This document shows positions 58,863 through 64,000 of a stretch of DNA of 64,000 nt, piece after piece (position 1 is the first letter of the stretch; each line of letters begins with the position of its first letter). Both the position numbers and the translations under genes were made by a program. The stretch is from contig NZ_CP017634.1 of NCBI RefSeq assembly GCF_002777255.1, positions 4,476,903 to 4,540,902 of the forward strand. The letters run 5' to 3'. The notes beneath the pieces were generated by a model. The model was not told where the DNA came from. It made no database searches and worked only from the letters and a program-made list of their open reading frames with translations. This DNA comes from Candidatus Formimonas warabiya (lineage in GTDB: Bacteria; Bacillota; Dehalobacteriia; Dehalobacteriales; Dehalobacteriaceae).

Positions 58863-60029
58863 ATGAAACGTAAAGCATACCTGATGATGACAGTACTAAT
58901 AATAGTTGCGGCGGCAGGCTGGTTTTTCTTTATTCGTTCCGAGACGAGCGTGGAAGCCCTGGAAGTAGGCCGGGGCAGCCTAAAGGTGGTTATCGAAGAA
59001 ACCGGGTATGTGGAGGCAGACGATCATTATTTAATCCAGGCCCCCAGTAACGGCCGGATTATGGGGATAAATGTTGATAGAGGGCAGCAGGTAAAAACGG
59101 GCCAGGTTTTAATGACGCTGGAGAATCTTGATCTGGATGAGCAGCTGGTTTTAGTGAATGGTGAGCTTGACAATGCCCAGGCTGCGTATGAACAGGCGAA
59201 AAATAACTGGGAAATTGCCGGCCGGGATTTAGAAGAATTAAGGAAGGAACTGGCCAGAGAAACTGAACTCTTTCAGGCCGGGGCCATCAGCCAGGCAAAC
59301 TATGATACGATCCTGAACCAGGTGCATAATCAAGAAAACCTTGTGGCCGCGCAGCAAGCTTCCCTGAAAGGAATGGAGCAGCAGTTGGCTGCCCTGACCA
59401 GCCAACGGGATGTTATTCAGAAAAAGGAGCAAGAGTTGGTTATTGCCAGTGAGACCGCGGGCCGGATTTTAGATATCCCTGTGAAAAAGGACCAGATCGT
59501 GGCAACCGGAACGACCCTGCTGGAGCTGGCCAATACGGGTATGATGATTGTTAAAACCGACCTGCTGAGTGACGATATGGGTCATATTAAGGTGGGCCAG
59601 AAGGCGGAGATTACATCTCCGGCATTAAATGGACGGGTCTTAACGGGTACAGTGAAGGAAATCTACCCCAAAGCATTTGAAAAAGTCTCAGCTCTTGGCG
59701 TTTCTCAGCGCCGGGTGCCGGTTGAAATCGCCATAAACGCAGATGAAAATTTAAAGGATGGATATGAGGTCAATGCGGCAATTGAATCATCAAGCCGGGA
59801 CAACGTGCTGGTTATTCCCTGGGAGGCCGTTCGGACCGGCTCCAGTGGCGGTAATGAAGTGATGCTGATTACTAATCGCAAAATAGTTTATCAACCCATA
59901 AAAATTGGTCTGGAAAATACGCGCTATGTAGAGGTCGTAGAGGGCTTACAAGCCGGTGACCTGATTGTCCTTGACAGCAGTCTTTCGATTAAACCTGGAA
60001 CCAAGGTGCGGATTAAAGAAACTAAATAG
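58863..60029 (+). CDS. HlyD/RND-type membrane fusion adaptor
   Basis: 388 residues. One membrane anchor (about 7-25), a biotinyl-lipoyl-like half (IQAPSNGRIMGINVDRGQQV), a coiled coil of about 120 residues (105-200) and the second half with beta-barrel (IVATGTTLLELANTGMMIVK) to AIESSSRDNVLVIPWEAV. Standard MFP adaptor of MacA type, connecting a MacB-like permease to the outside. GGGGGAGG is 12 bases before the ATG. Ends the five-gene operon; a terminator follows at 60159. Confidence 0.88.
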   Translation: MKRKAYLMMTVLIIVAAAGWFFFIRSETSVEALEVGRGSLKVVIEETGYVEADDHYLIQAPSNGRIMGINVDRGQQVKTGQVLMTLENLDLDEQLVLVNGELDNAQAAYEQAKNNWEIAGRDLEELRKELARETELFQAGAISQANYDTILNQVHNQENLVAAQQASLKGMEQQLAALTSQRDVIQKKEQELVIASETAGRILDIPVKKDQIVATGTTLLELANTGMMIVKTDLLSDDMGHIKVGQKAEITSPALNGRVLTGTVKEIYPKAFEKVSALGVSQRRVPVEIAINADENLKDGYEVNAAIESSSRDNVLVIPWEAVRTGSSGGNEVMLITNRKIVYQPIKIGLENTRYVEVVEGLQAGDLIVLDSSLSIKPGTKVRIKETK

Positions 60030-60158
60030 TTGGCAAATAATTGAATATAGCATTCCTCATAAATAATTAAGGTTAGGACAAGATGATCATTTACAGCACG
60101 GTGCGGAAAGATACTTGCCTAAAATGCTTGACAAAAATTATTTATGTGTATGAAGCAT

Positions 60159-60188
60159 AAACCACCATTTCGGTGGTTTTGTGATTTT
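60159..60188 (+). terminator. terminator of the GAF-ABC operon
   Basis: AAACCACC (60159-60166) pairs with GGTGGTTT (60172-60179), then TGTGATTTT. About 130 bases after the adaptor stop. Confidence 0.75.
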
Positions 60189-60338
60189 ATGGTTGATTTT
60201 TACTTCTTGGGGAATAAATACTGTGGTAGTTATCGTTTGCAACCAAAGGTTGCGGCTGAAGCAACAATAAGTCTCTTTACAGAAATCAAATCCATCCCTA
60301 TGATTAAACACGAAAGAAATAAGAAAGGGGGAATATTT

Positions 60339-60902
60339 GTGGATTTATCATCCCGGATAAAAGAGGAAAGAAATAAATTAAATCTATCCCAGGATGCATT
60401 AGCTAGCAAGCTTCATGTCAGCCGTCAAGCCATATCGAAATGGGAACGGGGACAGAGCTATCCTGATTTAGAGAAACTGATTGAATTCAGTGATATCTCC
60501 GGAATTACACTGGATGAATTAGTAAAAGGGGATAAAAAGCTGGAAAGAAAACTGGTGAATGATGGAGGAAACGGCATGCGAGGAAGATCCATTTTTGGAT
60601 ATGTACTTATTGTGGTTGGAATCCTCACAGGTTTCTGGGGCGGGAGTATGTATCCCGTCGACTTCATGAATGAGGATTTTATGTCGATGCTAACCGGTGC
60701 TTCTCTTCTGATTACGCTGGGAGTCCCGCTCGTAAAAGATATTCCAAAGTGGCTCGTCCTCGGGGCTCTTTATCTGACACTTCTACTGTCCGTTGTATTT
60801 ATGGTAAGTGTGAAGATGGGTTTGTGGGTAACTCTCATGGGAGTTGTGGTATTAATCGGCCTGGGGTGGTGGCTTACCATCAAGATAACAGACAAACTAT
60901 AA
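60339..60902 (+). CDS. XRE-family regulator with C-terminal membrane helices
   Basis: 187 residues from GTG with AAGGGGG nine bases upstream; the open frame extends further upstream without a site. Residues 4-60 are an XRE HTH (LSSRIKEERNKLNLSQDALA, KLHVSRQAISKWERGQSYPD), followed by a charged linker and four hydrophobic segments from about 85 to 185. HTH-plus-membrane proteins of this class are common in Firmicutes, often near transporter genes, and sense membrane state. Target unknown. No obvious partner gene beside it. Confidence 0.82.
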   Translation: MDLSSRIKEERNKLNLSQDALASKLHVSRQAISKWERGQSYPDLEKLIEFSDISGITLDELVKGDKKLERKLVNDGGNGMRGRSIFGYVLIVVGILTGFWGGSMYPVDFMNEDFMSMLTGASLLITLGVPLVKDIPKWLVLGALYLTLLLSVVFMVSVKMGLWVTLMGVVVLIGLGWWLTIKITDKL

Positions 60903-60996
60903 ACGAAAATTAAAAGCCAAAGAAAATATGTACATTCAAAAAACAATGAAATGAATACTTGGAAAAGAAAAATTTTGCATGAAAGAAGGAGCTCGA

Positions 60997-61344
60997 ATGA
61001 CGAAAAATCAAATCGTGATAACTGTAATTAGTTTAATCTGCTTAAGTATTTTAGCCGCAAGCTTCTTTTTTAAGAATGCTGCGCAACAAAGTCAAGCAAA
61101 TAGGACAGCTCAGGCAAGTGCCCGGGTCTTTACGCTTGAGGAATTAAACAAATTTGACGGACAAAATGGAAGTCCTGCCTATATCGCCATTAATGGAATT
61201 GTATATGATGTTTCAAAAGTGCGCGAGTGGAAAAACGGAAGTCATCAAGGCTTTAGCGCCGGTAAGGACTTGACTGCAGACTTTCCTCATAAAGCCTCCA
61301 TACTGAACAAAGTTCCTATTGTGGGTAAGCTTTCGGAAAATTAG
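60997..61344 (+). CDS. membrane-anchored cytochrome b5-like heme/steroid-binding protein
   Basis: 115 residues from an ATG with GAAGGAG eight bases upstream. One membrane segment (about 5-26) is followed by a cytochrome b5-like domain: FTLEELNKFDGQNGSPAYIA, INGIVYDVSKVREWKNGSHQ and KASILNKVPIVGKL. Clostridial proteins of this group keep the fold; the two heme His ligands of b5 are not clear (HQGF and PHK are candidates). Electron transfer or ligand binding at the cell surface is inferred. Next to an XRE membrane regulator, otherwise alone. Confidence 0.8.
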   Translation: MTKNQIVITVISLICLSILAASFFFKNAAQQSQANRTAQASARVFTLEELNKFDGQNGSPAYIAINGIVYDVSKVREWKNGSHQGFSAGKDLTADFPHKASILNKVPIVGKLSEN

Positions 61345-61417
61345 TCTAAACTCACCCTCCATTTTGTTCCCAAAGCCAAGTAGAAACTCAATTTTTAATA
61401 CCATGTACCTGTCAGAA

Positions 61418-61446
61418 CATGTCAAGGGACCTGTCCCCATGACATG
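61418..61446. repeat. 27-bp ATGTCA...TGACAT palindromic repeat, copy 14
   Basis: Here the palindrome is extended by one more C/G pair, CATGTCA...TGACATG. It follows the cytochrome b5-like gene by 73 bases; the stretch 61447-61638 after it shows no gene. Confidence 0.8.
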
Positions 61447-61638
61447 TTTATTTTTTTGTAAATATAAACAGGACTGACAGAAAAAAACAGTGCCGGTCGA
61501 AAATATTTTAGTAAAAGCTTTTTTATCCGTAAATGGAGGTGGACCGGGCTGGTCACACGGACGACCAGGTTTTGTATCAATCTGTATAAAAGAAAAGGGG
61601 AAAAAATAGGTTGACGTGTGAAAAGCTCCGAATTTGTG

Positions 61639-61669
61639 AAGTCCCCGCTGTAAGGCAGGGACTTTTGTT
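61639..61669 (+). promoter_or_regulatory. leader hairpin before the histidine kinase gene
   Basis: AAGTCCCCGC (61639-61648) pairs with GCAGGGACTT (61655-61664), one mismatch, and TTG TTT follows. It lies directly before the RBS of the kinase gene, so it could be an attenuator of that gene or an end-of-transcript signal from upstream. Confidence 0.45.
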
Positions 61670-61689
61670 TGATGAGAAGGAGAAGGGCT

Positions 61690-62778
61690 ATGACGGAAAT
61701 AATCCATGGAAAGGGAGAGTTCTCCGGCAAAAGAAGAACGGATCAAGAAATAAAACCCAAAAGGGAAAACAGCTTAGGAGAAGAGGCATGGGAAGCTCTG
61801 GAAAGAATATCCGACGGTTTTTTCGCCCTTAACCGCAGGGGAGAATTTACTTATATTAATGGGCAGGCGGCAGCGTATTTTCAAAAAAGCTCCCGGGAAC
61901 TGATGGGGAAGGAAATCTGGCAACACTTTCCCCGGCTGAGGGAAACTCCGCTGAAAAAAAGCTGTGCAAAGGCCTTGCGAGAGCAAAAAACGGTTCAGTT
62001 TGAGACCGATTTGGTGCTGCCGGACCGCTGGTTGGACATGCGGATTTTCCCTTCGCCTAAGGGGTTATCTGTTTACTGCAGGGATATCACGGCAAGAAAA
62101 AAGAGGGAGAGGGAAATGATGAAACTTGACCGGTTGAATACGGGGGGAGAAATAGCCGCCGGCATCGGGCATGAGATAAGAAATCCTATGACTTGCGTGC
62201 GGGGTTTTCTGGAACTCTTGGCGGAAAAAGAAAGAAACGAAAAAAATCATAAACTATTCGAGCTGATGATTGATGAACTGGACCGGTGCAATGGCATTAT
62301 TACAAAATTTCTCTTGCTCGCCCCAAACCGGGCCGTCCATTTGGAAGCCTGCAATCTAACAAAGCTGGTGCGCAGTATGGAGCCGGTGCTGGTGGGGGAT
62401 GCGGAAAAGGCAGATAAAAGGATAGTTTTCGACTTGGCCGGTGTATCTGACATCCTCCTGGATAAATACGAAATCCGGCAGCTTATTTTGCAGTTAACCC
62501 GTAATGGGTTGGACGCCATGCCGGCCGGCCAAACTCTGACTATAAAAGTATACCGGCAGGCGCGCCATATTTTTTTGGAGATTCAGGACATGGGTCCCGG
62601 GATCGATGCCGCTGTGATGGAGCGGATGGGGACCCCCTTTGTCACCACGAAAGAGAATGGCACCGGATTAGGATTGGCCATCTGCTATAGCATTGTGCAC
62701 AGGCATCAAGGGGAACTCTGGTATGAGACCGGTCCCCGGGGGACAACTTTTTTTGTCCGGTTTTATGTGCCGGATTGA
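61690..62778 (+). CDS. PAS-domain histidine kinase (sporulation-kinase type)
   Basis: 362 residues from an ATG with AAGGAGAAGGG; an in-frame ATG 21 bases earlier is possible. A PAS domain spans about 35-130 (ALERISDGFFALNRRGEFTY). The HisKA domain carries the phospho-His in AGIGHEIRNPMTCVRGFLEL, and the ATPase domain the N-, G1- and G2-boxes (LTRNGLDAMPAGQTL, IQDMGPGID, GTGLGLAICYSIVHRHQGEL). No membrane segment, so it is a soluble sensor. No response regulator gene lies beside it, as for kinases that feed the Spo0F/Spo0A phosphorelay. A hairpin precedes the gene. Confidence 0.9.
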   Translation: MTEIIHGKGEFSGKRRTDQEIKPKRENSLGEEAWEALERISDGFFALNRRGEFTYINGQAAAYFQKSSRELMGKEIWQHFPRLRETPLKKSCAKALREQKTVQFETDLVLPDRWLDMRIFPSPKGLSVYCRDITARKKREREMMKLDRLNTGGEIAAGIGHEIRNPMTCVRGFLELLAEKERNEKNHKLFELMIDELDRCNGIITKFLLLAPNRAVHLEACNLTKLVRSMEPVLVGDAEKADKRIVFDLAGVSDILLDKYEIRQLILQLTRNGLDAMPAGQTLTIKVYRQARHIFLEIQDMGPGIDAAVMERMGTPFVTTKENGTGLGLAICYSIVHRHQGELWYETGPRGTTFFVRFYVPD

Positions 62779-62964
62779 TTTTTTCGGGCAGGAGAAGTGT
62801 TTTAAGTTTTAGGTTGACCAATTTCTTTGAGAAATATATAATTGTACAAAATGAAATGTAAGATTATGGAGATCCTGGATAAAGGTAATTCCCAAAATCG
62901 CAATAAAAGCGGATGGATGCTTTCCTACCGATCATTTTATTAAAAAAAGAGGACGGTGTAATCT

Positions 62965-63795
62965 ATGGATATTCATACTTCAAAAAAACTCAATAATGGT
63001 GTTGCAATTCCTTTCTTTGGTCTGGGTGTTTTCCAATCCAAGGCGGGCGACGAAACGGCCCATGCGGTACGTTGGGCAATTGAGGCAGGCTATCGACATA
63101 TTGACACGGCGGCGATCTATCAGAATGAGGAAAGCGTGAGGCGCGGTATTGTTGAAAGCGGCGTTCCCCGTGAACAGATCTTTCTTACCACCAAGCTTTG
63201 GAATGGCGATATGAGAAAAGGCCGCCAGCGGGAAGCTTTTGAGAACAGCCTGAAATTGCTGGGAACCGATTATGTGGATCTCTATTTAATTCACTGGCCT
63301 GTGCCCGGGAAGTATAAGAAATCATGGAAGGTATTGGAGGAACTATATCATTCAGGCAGGGTCCGCGCCATTGGTGTAAGCAACTTCCATCAGCATCATC
63401 TGGATGATCTGCTCGCCGATGCCAAGGTATTACCCGCGGTCAATCAGGTAGAATGCCACCCGCGGCTTTCTCAGGAGCCCTTGATGGCCTACTGCCAGAA
63501 GCTGAATATTGCTTTTGAGGCCTGGAGCCCCCTGGGCGGTACAGGAGGAGACCTGCTCCAGGATGAACGGCTGAAAAAAATCGGCGCGAAATATCACAAA
63601 ACTCCGGCCCAGGTGGTCCTGCGCTGGGATTTGCAGCGCGGCATGATTACCATCCCCAAGTCGGTGCATCAAGACCGTATTATAGCCAATACGGATATTT
63701 ATGATTTTGAACTGACACCGGAGGATATGGCTGCAATTAATGGGATGAATGAGAATAGACGTGTGGGAGCGGATCCGGACAACTTTGATTTTTAA
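62965..63795 (+). CDS. aldo/keto reductase
   Basis: 276 residues, normal size for the family. GYRHIDTAAIYQNEESVRRG supplies Asp and Tyr, IFLTTKLWNGDM the Lys, and LYLIHWPVPGKY the His of the catalytic tetrad; IGVSNFHQHHLDDL and TIPKSVHQDRIIANTDIYDF are the family and NADPH-binding signatures. It reduces aldehydes or ketones with NADPH. Closest type is the 2,5-diketo-gluconate / glyoxal reductase group of Firmicutes. RBS AGAGGACGG lies before the ATG. It appears to stand alone. Confidence 0.92.
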   Translation: MDIHTSKKLNNGVAIPFFGLGVFQSKAGDETAHAVRWAIEAGYRHIDTAAIYQNEESVRRGIVESGVPREQIFLTTKLWNGDMRKGRQREAFENSLKLLGTDYVDLYLIHWPVPGKYKKSWKVLEELYHSGRVRAIGVSNFHQHHLDDLLADAKVLPAVNQVECHPRLSQEPLMAYCQKLNIAFEAWSPLGGTGGDLLQDERLKKIGAKYHKTPAQVVLRWDLQRGMITIPKSVHQDRIIANTDIYDFELTPEDMAAINGMNENRRVGADPDNFDF

Positions 63796-63883
63796 CCTGA
63801 CTAACTTGGCTTACTCTGTATTCGCAGTTCTAAGGTTTGGTAAAAAGCAACCAAACCAAGAACTTGCTTCAGTCTCCCGCCAT

Positions 63884-63932
63884 CAGCGGTCAGGGGACAT
63901 CCCTCTGTAAGAGGTGTGTCCCCTGACCGCTG
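63884..63932. repeat. palindrome GCGGTCAGGGGACA, third repeat type
   Basis: CAGCGGTCAGGGGACA (63884-63899) pairs perfectly with TGTCCCCTGACCGCTG (63917-63932), with an inner CCTCT/AGAGG stem. An outer pair CTCCCGC/GCGGGAG (63874-63880 and 63952-63958) encloses it. It shares GGGGACA with the other repeats but differs in the rest. A hairpin GGTTTGGT/ACCAAACC lies at 63834-63857. Confidence 0.7.
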
Positions 63933-64000
63933 CAGGAATGTCCCCAAATATGCGGGAGTAAACGCCAACTAAGTCATGCATTTGCAGTTCTAAAATTCAG

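Noticed and set aside
23009..61446. The 27-bp repeats as a CRISPR array or as operators of one regulator
   Set aside because: Spacing is irregular over tens of kilobases with no spacer pattern and no cas genes; many copies lie between convergent genes, where an operator would make no sense.
63820..63995. Direct repeat GCAGTTCTAA on both sides of the last palindrome as a target duplication
   Set aside because: Only about ten bases match and the second copy is at the window edge; too little to claim an insertion.

Overview
The window reads as chromosome of an obligately anaerobic, low-to-mid GC Gram-positive bacterium of the Clostridia, most like the Peptococcaceae/Desulfitobacterium or Sporomusa type. 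The signs are an [FeFe]-hydrogenase, a molybdenum pyrogallol-phloroglucinol transhydroxylase homologue, a PAS sensor kinase of sporulation-kinase type, SLH surface protein, strong AGGAGG-type ribosome binding sites and frequent GTG/TTG starts. The species cannot be named from the sequence. No rRNA, tRNA, CRISPR array or transposase gene was seen.

Layout. 0-2.7 kb: tail of an ECF sigma factor, a one-pass membrane protein and a large membrane-anchored TPR protein, all overlapping. 2.9-5.4 kb: a double VOC protein and two tandem PhdYefM-Uma2 fusions on the minus strand. 5.8-8.4 kb: a DUF4127-SLH surface protein. 8.7-10.7 kb: a drug exporter with a MarR regulator, followed by a very small minus-strand transcription unit with its own promoter and terminator. 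11.4-14.7 kb: YbjQ-like, SPFH/zinc-ribbon and two membrane proteins. 14.8-16.5 kb: a MerR regulator with a textbook 19-bp-spacer promoter and an ICMT-type methyltransferase.

16.5-22.6 kb (minus strand) is the clearest metabolic unit: a sigma-54 activator, the small and large subunits of a transhydroxylase, and a 48-residue zinc ribbon. A near-perfect sigma-54 -24/-12 promoter and an upstream palindrome lie in front of the zinc ribbon. 22.7-24.4 kb carries a membrane ORF and a diguanylate cyclase. 24.5-30.0 kb (minus) is a RiPP-type cluster: B12-type radical SAM enzyme, 65-residue precursor, SPASM radical SAM enzyme, PqqD-M50 peptidase and an orphan LuxR-type regulator. 30.2-34.1 kb holds a BlaI/M56 pair with visible operators and, behind it, a small gene with an in-frame TGA that looks like a selenoprotein. 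34.3-44.1 kb is mixed: SEC-C/TPR protein, aldehyde dehydrogenase, MerR-MFS pair, PH-domain protein, VOC and DUF1801 proteins, and a membrane-anchored protein.

44.7-48.2 kb encodes one 1151-residue polypeptide that fuses a 2Fe-2S domain, a GltD-like flavoprotein and an [FeFe]-hydrogenase. 48.6-51.5 kb is a RadC - MazG-like - DUF2075 ATPase/nuclease trio that may be a defence module. 51.8-53.3 kb: nitroreductase and LCM-type methyltransferase. 53.8-60.0 kb: a GAF-ABC ATPase fusion, two GNAT-like enzymes (one LuxI/FeeM-like), an FtsX-type permease and an HlyD-type adaptor, probably a system that makes and exports an acylated product. 60.3-63.8 kb: XRE membrane regulator, cytochrome b5-like protein, PAS histidine kinase and aldo/keto reductase.

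Most gaps between genes contain one of two related palindromic repeats, a 27-bp ATGTCA...TGACAT element (14 copies) and a GGGGACGGTCC inverted repeat (6 copies). Several are paired as MITE-like elements and three have become the last codons of genes.
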